A stretch of 23,084 nucleotides of DNA from assembly GCA_964369235.1 (NCBI GenBank), contig CAYJEQ010000043.1:1-23084 (forward strand). Direction: 5' to 3'. Positions 8,218-15,753 of this stretch are shown piece by piece. The first letter of the stretch is position 1. Every line of letters begins with the position of its first letter. This DNA comes from CAYJEQ01 sp964369235. Lineage in GTDB: Bacteria > Bacillota > Clostridia > Oscillospirales > Ruminococcaceae. The notes beneath the pieces are model-generated. The model was given only the letters and a program-made list of their open reading frames with translations. It made no database searches and was not told the DNA's origin. Both the position numbers and the translations under genes were made by a program.

Positions 8218-8892
8218 CTATTTAAGTATATCTAGTAGTCCCGTTAGGTTATTCATATTAAAGGTAGGCTGATATTTAGGGTTTAAGACACTTTCGCCAT
8301 GGCGATTAGACCATGCACAGTCCATACCAGCAGATACAGTACCTGTTACATCAAACATTGAACCAGCCACATGTAAAACCTCACTGGAGTCCATATTTAG
8401 AGTTTCCAAAACTTTTTTATAAACATCTGGATGAGGTTTGTAGTAAAAGGCATCTCCAGAGGAGAAGATATAATCAAACTTTACACCACAGTTTTCCTGT
8501 AATGGTAGCATCATCTCCTGATCACCATTGGAAAGCATACCGATTTTGTACCCTCTTTCTTTAAGCGTTTTTAGCACCTGAGTAGCTTCTGGCCAAGGTT
8601 TAAAGCTAAGCCAAACATTCATAAGCTTATCATAGGTTTCCTGAGAGATTTTTCTATCAAATTTATTACAGGTATAGTCTAAGACTAACTTAGTAATATC
8701 CCAGTAGGAGATATAGCCTGTTTGTAGGCTATTATTTAACAGTAGGTAGTTCCACTGTTGACTACGCCAAGTAGTAAAGAAAGTTTTGGCAAAATCCATG
8801 TCGCAGTTTAAAATTTCTGCAACCTGAGGTATTGCAGTGCCGTTAATATCCATTGTGGCTGAATACATATCAAATGTGATTACCTTATACAT
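8218..8892 (-). CDS. HAD-superfamily hydrolase, haloacid dehalogenase type II-like
   Basis: A 224-residue HAD hydrolase. Motif I is ITFDMYSATMD with nucleophile Asp8; a tyrosine two residues on, instead of the acid of phosphatases, is the pattern of L-2-haloacid dehalogenases (DxYGT). TTWRSQQW (about residue 42) resembles the Arg-containing substrate loop. GMLSNGD is motif II, YYKPHPDVYKK motif III, and VAGSMFDVTGTVSAGMDCAWSNR contains motif IV and the characteristic AWxNR ending. Where classic dehalogenases have SSNAWD, this protein has AGSMFD, so two residues of the usual active site differ and dehalogenation is not assured. It is the first gene of the minus-strand operon with leuC (16-base gap) and carries a structured leader. 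Confidence 0.88.
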   Translation of the reverse strand: MYKVITFDMYSATMDINGTAIPQVAEILNCDMDFAKTFFTTWRSQQWNYLLLNNSLQTGYISYWDITKLVLDYTCNKFDRKISQETYDKLMNVWLSFKPWPEATQVLKTLKERGYKIGMLSNGDQEMMLPLQENCGVKFDYIFSSGDAFYYKPHPDVYKKVLETLNMDSSEVLHVAGSMFDVTGTVSAGMDCAWSNRHGESVLNPKYQPTFNMNNLTGLLDILK

Positions 8893-8904
8893 GTAAATAT
8901 TCGT

Positions 8905-8990
8905 TCCTTTCTTGGTGTTTAGTGTTTTAGGGTATTATAATAACCTTAAACCACAAAACCCTTACATGAATCAATTCATGAGTTATTTAA
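8905..8990 (-). promoter_or_regulatory. Structured 5' leader, copy 4 (HAD-leuC-leuD operon)
   Basis: Read on the minus strand: 5' strand TTAAAT (8990-8985), a hairpin CATGAA-TTGA-TTCATG, GTTTTG (8959-8954), TG, GTTTAA (8951-8946), a short AT-rich insert, AAAAC (8928-8924), then ribosome binding site AGAAAGGA (8912-8905) 12 bases before the start codon. TTAAAT pairs with GTTTAA over 6 bp with one U-G pair, and GTTTT pairs with AAAAC. These two pairings interleave like a pseudoknot. The same order of elements occurs at 15754, 17589 and 21757. The predicted transcription start falls at the first base of the structure. No known riboswitch class was recognised. Confidence 0.65.
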
Positions 8991-8997
8991 TATAAAA

Positions 8998-9026
8998 AAT
9001 ATATCACAATAAGATTAAATAGTAAA
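8998..9026 (-). promoter_or_regulatory. Sigma-A-like promoter of the HAD-leuC-leuD operon
   Basis: On the minus strand TTTACT (9021-9026) and TATATT (8998-9003) are separated by 17 bases. A start about seven bases on (near 8991) would place the 5' end at the first pairing strand of the leader at 8990. The rest of the gap up to the next gene at 9094 is AT-rich and holds only a weak 5-bp hairpin near 9060-9076. Confidence 0.6.
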
Positions 9027-9093
9027 ATTGAAAATTAAAATACAATCATAGGAATTGACTATAGAGAAAAACTATAATTTACATTTATGGGTA

Positions 9094-9804
9094 TTATCTT
9101 TTATCCTTAATAAATGGTTTTATAGCCTTATAGATTTCTCCAGCAGTTTCTGAGCCATATTCCTTTACAATGGCATTATTGATGCCTTGCTTAGTTTTGT
9201 ACTTTTTAATAATAGCAATGATTTTTGCTGACTTACCCTTAAACTTTGTTATACTTTTCTGAAAATCCTTGTTATTTTCTAAGGATATTTCATTATCGGT
9301 AGCCTTTGGTAGTGCTGATTCTATTATTTTTTCTACAGAGTTTTCCACAGGAGTCTCGGTAAGGGGTTCAGCAGGTTTTTCTATTGTAGTTTCCACTGGC
9401 AGAGAAACTGGGATAACAGGGATTTGTTCTTGATTAGCTTTATTTGTATTTTCTAAAGCTAGGTTTTGGTGTCGCCTTACCTTATATCCTCTATGTCGCC
9501 AAAATCCTCCAGCAGCATCAAAACCATTATCCTTAGTAAGTATACAGTATTCCGCATCACCATCTTTGGCAATAAGATATCCTAGATAGGTAACAAGCTG
9601 AAAATCAAGGGCGTTTTTCCCTTGGGATTTTACGCCTATGTACTCTTTAGTTATATCAAGTTTTTCCAGTAGTATGTGGTTACTAATAGATATTCTACTA
9701 ACATTCTCACGATAGAAGATGATTATCTTATCCTGTGAGGTAAGGGCGCTAATATGGGAAAAAGCACCATCGCCTAAATTCTCATAATCAATTAAAAATA
9801 CCAT
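9094..9804 (-). CDS. PIN-like (NYN-type) domain protein with low-complexity linker
   Basis: A 236-residue protein. The N-terminal 120 residues have the layout of PIN-like nucleases: FLIDYENLGDG with acidic residues at 6 and 8, then GKNALDFQLVTYLGYLIAK, then CILTKDNGFDAAGGFWRHRG, where further conserved acids occur. Residues about 125-185 are a Pro/Glu/Thr-rich, probably disordered linker with repeated 'ETP/EKP'-like units. The last 50 residues form a Lys-rich small domain (KSITKFKGKSAKIIAIIKKY). It may act on RNA or be a non-catalytic member. It lies 63 bases downstream of the SDR gene on the same strand and follows an AGAAAGGA ribosome binding site. Confidence 0.8.
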   Translation of the reverse strand: MVFLIDYENLGDGAFSHISALTSQDKIIIFYRENVSRISISNHILLEKLDITKEYIGVKSQGKNALDFQLVTYLGYLIAKDGDAEYCILTKDNGFDAAGGFWRHRGYKVRRHQNLALENTNKANQEQIPVIPVSLPVETTIEKPAEPLTETPVENSVEKIIESALPKATDNEISLENNKDFQKSITKFKGKSAKIIAIIKKYKTKQGINNAIVKEYGSETAGEIYKAIKPFIKDKR

Positions 9805-9867
9805 ATAAGTCGCAATCCTTTCTAAAATTACTGGTTTATTTTCTATAAGGAGATAATAGTAGATAAG

Positions 9868-10686
9868 CTACCTTATGGAAAATATCTCTCTTGTTACATA
9901 GTCCATTATCCCTGTAGGGAGAATCTTATTAATAGCAATAGCAAGTTTACAATCATTGCCTACTGCATAGCGTATTTTGGGGCGACTACTATCTACCGCA
10001 TTTAAAACTGCATTCGCTACCATATAAGGGCCAGGGGCTTTAGTGTATTTATCCTTAAACACCTTAACGAAGTTATCTACATTTTTTTGATATTCCTCTG
10101 GGTGGTTTACAGTTGCAATCTGTTTTAAAGATACATCTAAAAATTCTGTTGCCATAGCACCAGGCTCTATAATAGACACAGATATACCAAAGCTTTTGAC
10201 CTCTCGCCGTAAACTATCACTAAGGGATTCTACAGCTTGCTTAGAAGCCCCATACCAGCCAATCATAGGGAAAGACACTCTACCAACCATGGAAGATAGG
10301 TTAATAATTCTACCTGAACGCTGTTTTCTCATATAGGGTAGAACAGCTTTCGTAACACTTGCTAGTCCAAAAACATTAACATCGAACTGTTTTTTTGCCT
10401 CCTCTATAGAAACTGCCTCTAGCATACCATAACCACCATATCCAGCATTATTTACTAGAACATCTATACGGTGGTGATTTTTAATAATCTGGCTAACCAC
10501 TGCTGATATTTCACTGGGTATGGTAACATCCATCTTAAATATATAAGCCCCATTTTCCTTTAAATCTGCCATAGGTTCAAGTCGCCTAGCAGTGGCATAA
10601 ACAGTGTGGCCATGCTTTAGTAGTTTTTTTACAGTTTCCTTACCAAATCCAGAGCTTGCACCTGTAACTAAAATAATCTTTTCCAT
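9868..10686 (-). CDS. Short-chain dehydrogenase/reductase (SDR)
   Basis: A 272-residue classical SDR. The cofactor motif TGASSGFG is at 8-15, and Arg34-Arg35 after the second strand suggests NADP(H). NNAG is at 79-82, the structural Asn at 104, the catalytic Ser at 131/132 and Tyr145-x3-Lys149 (YGASK). The C-terminal part (about 185-272) matches the SDR group often labelled 'oxidoreductase, SDR family' with no assigned substrate. It is probably the first gene of a two-gene unit with the PIN-like gene. A CTAATTT-A-AAATTAG palindrome lies directly before its ribosome binding site. Confidence 0.93.
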   Translation of the reverse strand: MEKIILVTGASSGFGKETVKKLLKHGHTVYATARRLEPMADLKENGAYIFKMDVTIPSEISAVVSQIIKNHHRIDVLVNNAGYGGYGMLEAVSIEEAKKQFDVNVFGLASVTKAVLPYMRKQRSGRIINLSSMVGRVSFPMIGWYGASKQAVESLSDSLRREVKSFGISVSIIEPGAMATEFLDVSLKQIATVNHPEEYQKNVDNFVKVFKDKYTKAPGPYMVANAVLNAVDSSRPKIRYAVGNDCKLAIAINKILPTGIMDYVTREIFSIR

Positions 10687-10789
10687 AATAACAAATCCTT
10701 TCTAATTTTAAATTAGTGGTTAATTTGTGAAACAGTTAGTTTATAAAAAATATGAAAATTATTTAATAAATCAAGGGGTATTTAGCTTA

Positions 10790-10819
10790 ATTATACCAAA
10801 TTTTACAAGAGTAATACAA
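10790..10819 (-). promoter_or_regulatory. Sigma-A-like promoter of the SDR gene
   Basis: On the minus strand TTGTAT (10814-10819) and TATAAT (10790-10795) are 18 bases apart. This implies an untranslated leader of roughly 95 bases before the SDR start at 10686. Confidence 0.6.
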
Positions 10820-10916
10820 GATATACCATAGGATTACAGAGGGGTTTAAGGAGGAAAAGGTAGAAAATATTCCCCAGTATATTTAGTGATTAAGCCAAAA
10901 GATTAATATAATGTTA

Positions 10917-10945
10917 TTGAATTACTTGTAACTTGGGTGTATAAT
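10917..10945 (+). promoter_or_regulatory. Sigma-A-like promoter of the YibE/F gene
   Basis: TTGAAT (10917-10922) and TATAAT (10940-10945) are separated by 17 bases, 30 bases before the start codon at 10975. A second TATAAT at 10953-10958 lacks a good -35. The divergent region with the SDR promoter (10687-10974) contains no further gene. Confidence 0.7.
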
Positions 10946-10974
10946 TAAGTCTTATAATGGATTAAGGAGAGGTT

Positions 10975-12141
10975 ATGGGAAAGAAACGAAAAGTAAATTT
11001 AAAAATTACCAAGGATACTATTATATTTTGGGTAGCAACAATATTATCCTTAATATTTGTATTAGGAAGTAATCACTATATTATAAATAACTATAGTGTT
11101 TTTAAAAATGATGAGGATACTGTAGTAGTAACAGCAAGGATAACTCAGATATATGAAGAAACTACCGAAGAAAGCTATGCTGGAGGGACAAACTACTATC
11201 TGCCCTTTGATGCAGAAGTGATAAAAGGATCTCTAGAAGGCTATACTATATCAGCAACACAGGTAAATGATGTGTTTATGGCACATGATCCCATTGAAAT
11301 AAATGTAGGGGATAAGGTACTATTATTCCTATCTGAGATTGTAGATGGGGAAGAAGTGTGGATATATGGTGACATAGTTAGATTTGATGGATTAACTGTA
11401 TTGGCTTTTGTATTTTTCGGACTTTTGCTACTATTAGGAGGCTCTAAAGGGTTTAGAACTATTGTATCTCTATCCCTAACCTGTATGGCAGTATTTATGG
11501 TGCTTATCCCAGCAATACTTGCCAGTATGGATATATATGTATGGTCTATTATAATAAGTGTATTTATTATAGTTATGACTATAATTGTAGCCAATGGTAT
11601 ATCTAAAAAAAGCATGGTAGCAGCTATAGGATGTTTTAGTGGAACAGCAGTTTGTGCAGTGCTTACCCAAACTATGGCAGTACTATTACAGCTAACAGGT
11701 GCTGTAGATGAGGAATCGTTATTTTTAGTGCTACTTAATCCAGATAACCCTATTGACCTTAACGGAATAGTATTTGCAGCTATTTTAATAGGTGGGGTAG
11801 GGGCTATTATGGATGTTGCAATATCTCTATCCTCCTCATTATATGAGCTTAAGGAACATAATGAAGATATTACAGCAGTAGAGATGATGAAGTCAGGTAT
11901 GAATATAGGTCGAGATATAATGGGTACAATGGCAAATACACTAGTACTAGCATACATAGGAAGCTCTCTGTCGGTGGTGGTGTTACTGGTGGCATATAAT
12001 AGCTCATTAGATGTAATACTTAATCGTGAGATGATAGTAGTAGAGGTGCTACAAGCCCTAGCAGGCAGTATAGCTATACTTCTTACCATACCACTAACCT
12101 CATTTATTAGTGGCGTATTCTATACCAAAAAGAAAATATAA
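10975..12141 (+). CDS. YibE/F family membrane protein
   Basis: A 388-residue membrane protein. One N-terminal transmembrane helix (about 17-37) is followed by an extracytoplasmic domain of about 90 residues, rich in beta strands (VVVTARITQIYEE, PIEINVGDKVLLFL). Then come several hydrophobic helices from about residue 140 to the end, including FGLLLLLGGSKGF, GGVGAIMDVAISLSSSLYEL and the terminal LTSFISGVFYTKKK. The VGAIMDVAISLSSSLYE segment and the overall length match the YibE/F (DUF) family, whose function is not established; transport has been proposed. It is a single-gene unit with its own promoter, a strong AGGAGAGG ribosome binding site and a terminator. Confidence 0.9.
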   Translation: MGKKRKVNLKITKDTIIFWVATILSLIFVLGSNHYIINNYSVFKNDEDTVVVTARITQIYEETTEESYAGGTNYYLPFDAEVIKGSLEGYTISATQVNDVFMAHDPIEINVGDKVLLFLSEIVDGEEVWIYGDIVRFDGLTVLAFVFFGLLLLLGGSKGFRTIVSLSLTCMAVFMVLIPAILASMDIYVWSIIISVFIIVMTIIVANGISKKSMVAAIGCFSGTAVCAVLTQTMAVLLQLTGAVDEESLFLVLLNPDNPIDLNGIVFAAILIGGVGAIMDVAISLSSSLYELKEHNEDITAVEMMKSGMNIGRDIMGTMANTLVLAYIGSSLSVVVLLVAYNSSLDVILNREMIVVEVLQALAGSIAILLTIPLTSFISGVFYTKKKI

Positions 12142-12152
12142 TAATTAATATA

Positions 12153-12189
12153 ACAAACTGTAGCTTGTATAAGTTGCAGTTTGTTTTTT
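12153..12189 (+). terminator. Rho-independent terminator of the YibE/F gene
   Basis: ACAAACTG (12153-12160) pairs with CAGTTTGT (12177-12184). The stem extends inward to 14 bp with two wobble pairs around a GTAT loop, followed by six T residues. Confidence 0.88.
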
Positions 12190-12206
12190 GTAGTCAAAAC
12201 TATCCG

Positions 12207-12234
12207 TTGTCACCAGTGGTCTTGACTGTATAAT
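12207..12234 (+). promoter_or_regulatory. Possible second upstream promoter of the sulfatase locus
   Basis: TTGTCA (12207-12212) and TATAAT (12229-12234) are separated by 16 bases, just after the YibE terminator. If active it would give a leader of about 190 bases before the first sulfatase. No convincing small gene was found between 12240 and 12432. Confidence 0.45.
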
Positions 12235-12349
12235 CACTAGGTTAGGATTTATAAATATTTACCAAATAGGAGATTGTTTAATTAACGAATGAAGTATAAT
12301 TTTAGGGGGAATTGGAAGTTTTACACAAAAAATATGGAAATTTTTATAT

Positions 12350-12377
12350 TTGACACTGTAACTCAGTTACATATACT
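12350..12377 (+). promoter_or_regulatory. Promoter of sulfatase locus with a palindromic operator inside the spacer
   Basis: TTGACA (12350-12355) and TATACT (12372-12377) are 16 bases apart. The 15-bp perfect palindrome TGTAACT-C-AGTTACA (12357-12371) fills that spacer almost exactly. A dimeric repressor bound here would block RNA polymerase. The half-site TGTAAC resembles Crp/Fnr-superfamily sites, and a regulator of that family is encoded at 17687, but the link is inference. Confidence 0.75.
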
Positions 12378-12432
12378 GTGAGAATTACTATGATATAATT
12401 TAGACAAATAGCAAATATTGGAGGATGGAATT

Positions 12433-13905
12433 TTGAATAAGAAAAATATAATTTATATTATGTCTGATGAACATAATGCAAGTGTTATGTCCTTTGTAGG
12501 TGATAAATATGTTCGCACACCTAATCTAGATAAACTAGCAGCTATGTCTACAGCATTTACCAATACATATTGTTCAGCGCCTTTGTGCGTCCCTAGTAGA
12601 GCATCAATATTAACAGGTAACCTTCCTATAGATTCATTAGTTATGAATAATTTTCAGTCTATCAATCCTAATCAAGCAACAGTTGCCCATGTTGTAAATG
12701 CAGCAGGATATGAAACTATATTAGCGGGAAGAATGCATTTTGGTGGAGCAGAACAGCATTATGGCTTTGAAAAAAGGTTAGTAGGGGATATATCACCCTC
12801 TTACCATTGTTTAAACGACTATTCCGAGTCTTTGGAGCATTTTTATGAAGGTATGAGACAGACAGCTAGTGATTTGAAAAATTGTGGGGCAGGGGATTCT
12901 TCAGTGTTTCATTTTGATAGAGATATAGTTGATAGTGTTGATAACTATCTACATAATCGCAAAGATGACAGACCTTTGTTTATGACAATAGGATTAATGT
13001 CACCACATCCACCTTTTGTAGGACAGGAAGATAGATTTAGGTATTTCTACGACTTACTACCAGAGATAGAAACTGATGATAAATTTAAAGAAAATATCCA
13101 CCCAGCCCTAGAGCGTTCATTAAAGGTTCGTGGAGTTGACAATGTTTCTAAGGAGCATAAGCGTACAATACGAGCAGCTTATTATAGCTTAGTAGAGTAT
13201 CTAGATGATATAATGGGACAACTTATAGAAACTATAGATAAAACTATAGGATTAGATAATACAGTAATTATTTATAGCTCGGATCATGGGGAGTCAATGG
13301 GGATTAATGATTTATATTGGAAAGGTTTTTTCTATGAGGATGCAGTAAAAGTACCACTTATAATATATAACCCAGACAGTAAAAAACAAAATAACATTAT
13401 ATCAGAGCTAACTAGCACACTGGATATAACCCAAACAATAATAGACATTGCTGATGCAGATAACCTACCAGATGCATATGGAATATCACTGAAAAATATT
13501 ATGGAAGATGATGGGGAGATTCCTAAGGAAAGAAGTGTAATATCCCAGCTAGGTGGTATACAGTCAGGGTTTCAGTGTCCTAGTGCAATGATAAGAAAAG
13601 GCGATTACAAACTGATATCCTATCATAATTACAAGCCACAATTATTTAATGTTGTAGAAGATCCTTATGAGGTGGATAATTTAGCTGAAATTGGAGAGTA
13701 TACTAAGTTAACGGAGGATTTGATAACAGAACTAAACAAAAATTGGGACGGTGAATTTGCAGATAAATTTGCTAAGAAAATGAAACCACATCATGACCTA
13801 ATGACTAAATGGGCAAAGAACACAAAGTTTCAGTTCCCTAGGATGTGGAAATGTGAAAAAGGAAGCAACTATGTATCCTATTCCCCGTATATGGGTATAG
13901 AATGA
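12433..13905 (+). CDS. Sulfatase 1 (formylglycine-type, Cys class)
   Basis: A 490-residue type I sulfatase. Start TTG 12433 is chosen because GGAGG (12420-12424) lies 8 bases before it and because it aligns with the start of the second sulfatase. The formylglycine motif CVPSR has its Cys at 52. A metal ligand is in IMSDEHN (Asp12), and further active-site parts are SPHPPF and the C-terminal metal site YSSDHGES. It needs a maturase to convert Cys52; none is in this window. No signal peptide is seen, so the substrate is probably a small sulfate ester handled in the cytoplasm. It overlaps by four bases with the spacer start of the permease unit and is paralogous to the gene at 15860. Confidence 0.93.
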   Translation: MNKKNIIYIMSDEHNASVMSFVGDKYVRTPNLDKLAAMSTAFTNTYCSAPLCVPSRASILTGNLPIDSLVMNNFQSINPNQATVAHVVNAAGYETILAGRMHFGGAEQHYGFEKRLVGDISPSYHCLNDYSESLEHFYEGMRQTASDLKNCGAGDSSVFHFDRDIVDSVDNYLHNRKDDRPLFMTIGLMSPHPPFVGQEDRFRYFYDLLPEIETDDKFKENIHPALERSLKVRGVDNVSKEHKRTIRAAYYSLVEYLDDIMGQLIETIDKTIGLDNTVIIYSSDHGESMGINDLYWKGFFYEDAVKVPLIIYNPDSKKQNNIISELTSTLDITQTIIDIADADNLPDAYGISLKNIMEDDGEIPKERSVISQLGGIQSGFQCPSAMIRKGDYKLISYHNYKPQLFNVVEDPYEVDNLAEIGEYTKLTEDLITELNKNWDGEFADKFAKKMKPHHDLMTKWAKNTKFQFPRMWKCEKGSNYVSYSPYMGIE

Positions 13906-13919
13906 TTGGAGGAAATAAT

Positions 13920-15386
13920 ATGAGCGCAACAACAAAAACTAAAAAAAATAGTGGGTTAGCACTACTGATTAAATTAATAGTAGGGCCTATAGCTTATTTT
14001 ATGGTGAGTGGGGCTACAGTATCTGGACTTACACCTGAGGCAATGCAAGTTCTAGGTGTATATGCATGGCTAGTATTATGGTGGTGCTTGCAGCCCATTC
14101 CGTGGGGTGGTACATCTATGTTGCCACTAGTTATACTGCCAATAGTAGGTGTGTATTCTATGAAGGAAGTAATAGCTACAGTTTATGCACAACAGATAAT
14201 GTACCTACTAATTTTTGTGTTTATCTTAGGGAAAGTAATAGAGCGTTCTGGAATTGGTAAGCGAATTGCAACTACATTGCTTTCTCTAAAGTGGATAAAT
14301 GGTTCGGTAGCAAGATTTGGTCTAGTGTATATGCTAACTACAGCAGTGGTATGTTCTGTATTTGCAATGGCAGCAGGCTTAATGGTTGCAGTGCCTATAG
14401 GTGTGGCAGTTATTGATCATATTGTATCTGAATATGAAAAACAGGGTAAGGCAATTAACAAAGTAAAACTAGGTTCTTATGTAATGCTTTGTGCTGGTTA
14501 TGGATCAATAGGTGGATGTACAATGTTTTTACACTCTATACCACATACAGCTCTTGTTCTTGGAATAATGGAATCAACAGTTAACCTAACATCCAGCTAT
14601 GTTCAGTGGATGGGTATTAGTGTAATAATTGCTTTAATATTTATGGCAATATCATATATAGTATTAAATATCCTATATAAAGTAAAAGATATGACAATAC
14701 CTGGTGGACAGGAGTACTTTGAGCAGGTTAAAAAAGAAATTGGTCCAATGGGTAAGAATGAAAAGATATTTGGTATGGTAATGCTTGGTATTATAGCTTT
14801 ATGGATATTAACCTCTTTTGTATCTATTAAAAACTTTGATTTCTACTGGGTAGCAGCTTTTGGGTTAGTAATGCTTTATGTGATTCCACTAGACATAGAA
14901 ACAGATCAAAGACTAGCAACTCCAAAGGATATATGTACAATTAACTGGAATATTATCTTCCTAATAACATCTGCAGTAGGTTACTCTACTTTACTGCAAA
15001 AAGTAGGGGTAATTGAGTATATTGCAACACAGCTACAAGGTGTTGATGGCATGATATTAGTATTTATATCTTCATTTGCTACACCAGTGGTAACTAATTT
15101 CTTACCAGGTATGGCTACAGCAACCACGATGGCAACACTTATGTTTCCAATTATTTCGGGAACAGCAATTCACCCAATGGTACTAGCAAAAATTATCCCA
15201 GCTACTGCAATTGGGATGATGACCCCATGGGCAGGTACTACAGCAGCGCTAGTATATGCTTCACAAAAACTGGATTTCAAAGAAATGGTAAAAACTGGAG
15301 TAGTTATGGTAGTTGTATTAGGAACAGTTTTCTTAGTTGGCTCAATGGTTTTAGTGCCGATATTACAGCCTTACACAGCTATCTAA
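13920..15386 (+). CDS. SLC13/DASS-family anion permease
   Basis: A 488-residue polytopic protein of the divalent anion:Na+ symporter family. It begins at ATG 13920, eight bases after GGAGG (13908-13912); an ATG at 13902 overlapping the sulfatase stop is less likely. Recognisable parts are YAWLVLWWCLQPIPWGGTSM, the hairpin region YGSIGGCTMFLHSIPHTA, and the C-terminal SSFATPVVTNFLPGMATAT and MTPWAGTTAALVYA. The polar SxT/N-P loops normally bind the carboxylate or sulfate substrate and Na+. Placed between two sulfatases, it probably imports the sulfated or anionic substrate, though export of sulfate cannot be excluded. Confidence 0.9.
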   Translation: MSATTKTKKNSGLALLIKLIVGPIAYFMVSGATVSGLTPEAMQVLGVYAWLVLWWCLQPIPWGGTSMLPLVILPIVGVYSMKEVIATVYAQQIMYLLIFVFILGKVIERSGIGKRIATTLLSLKWINGSVARFGLVYMLTTAVVCSVFAMAAGLMVAVPIGVAVIDHIVSEYEKQGKAINKVKLGSYVMLCAGYGSIGGCTMFLHSIPHTALVLGIMESTVNLTSSYVQWMGISVIIALIFMAISYIVLNILYKVKDMTIPGGQEYFEQVKKEIGPMGKNEKIFGMVMLGIIALWILTSFVSIKNFDFYWVAAFGLVMLYVIPLDIETDQRLATPKDICTINWNIIFLITSAVGYSTLLQKVGVIEYIATQLQGVDGMILVFISSFATPVVTNFLPGMATATTMATLMFPIISGTAIHPMVLAKIIPATAIGMMTPWAGTTAALVYASQKLDFKEMVKTGVVMVVVLGTVFLVGSMVLVPILQPYTAI

Positions 15387-15404
15387 ATTAGAATGGAGTA
15401 AAAA

Positions 15405-15692
15405 ATGAAACATTTTGTACTATTTAAATTTAAAGAAGAAGTAGATAAAGACCATGTATATAAATTATTTACTGATACATATAAGCAGATTGATAATGAA
15501 TTAGATTTTGTGTCGGAGGTTAGAGTAAGTTTAAACTGTTATGACCGACCTAGCAATTATGATATGATGATAGAGATAACAGTTAGCGCTCCAGAGAGAT
15601 TAACCGATTACCTAGAATACCCAGTACATAAAGAGTTAGCAGTAAAAACAAGACCTTATATGGAGTCAGTAGTAATGTTTGATTACCAGTAA
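15405..15692 (+). CDS. Dabb (stress-responsive A/B barrel) domain protein
   Basis: A 95-residue ferredoxin-like alpha/beta-barrel protein. The pattern MKHFVLFKFKEEV at the start, YDMMIEITVSAPERLTDYLE in the middle and YPVHKELAVKTRPYMES near the end matches the Dabb family. Members act as small dimeric enzymes or binding proteins with unclear chemistry. It lies 18 bases after the permease gene in the same unit, between two sulfatases, so a role in processing the desulfated product is plausible but unproven. The ribosome binding site is ATGGAG. Confidence 0.88.
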   Translation: MKHFVLFKFKEEVDKDHVYKLFTDTYKQIDNELDFVSEVRVSLNCYDRPSNYDMMIEITVSAPERLTDYLEYPVHKELAVKTRPYMESVVMFDYQ

Positions 15693-15704
15693 TTAAAGAT
15701 AAAG

Positions 15705-15734
15705 CCCACCACCACCTAAGATGGTAGTGGTGGG
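15705..15734 (+). terminator. GC-rich hairpin after the Dabb gene
   Basis: A 12-position stem, 15705-15716 with 15723-15734, has one C-A mismatch and a six-base loop. It is followed by TTAATTTA rather than a full T-run. It probably terminates or attenuates the first sulfatase unit before the leader at 15754. Confidence 0.65.
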
Positions 15735-15753
15735 TTAATTTATAATATAAAGT

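Noticed and set aside
11241..12089. A long minus-strand open frame (282 codons) opposite the YibE/F gene
   Set aside because: It is a shadow of the real gene: Thr/Ser/Ile-rich, no ribosome binding site, no domain, while the plus-strand frame is a clear membrane protein with promoter and terminator.
12274..12286. TTGTTTAATTAACG as a second Rex-like site
   Set aside because: The spacing between half-sites does not fit the Rex consensus; it is only a short AT palindrome.
12288..12383. A 30-codon open frame (ATG near 12290) between the YibE terminator and the first sulfatase
   Set aside because: It has no ribosome binding site at a usable distance, runs through the sulfatase promoter and operator, and shows no recognisable composition.
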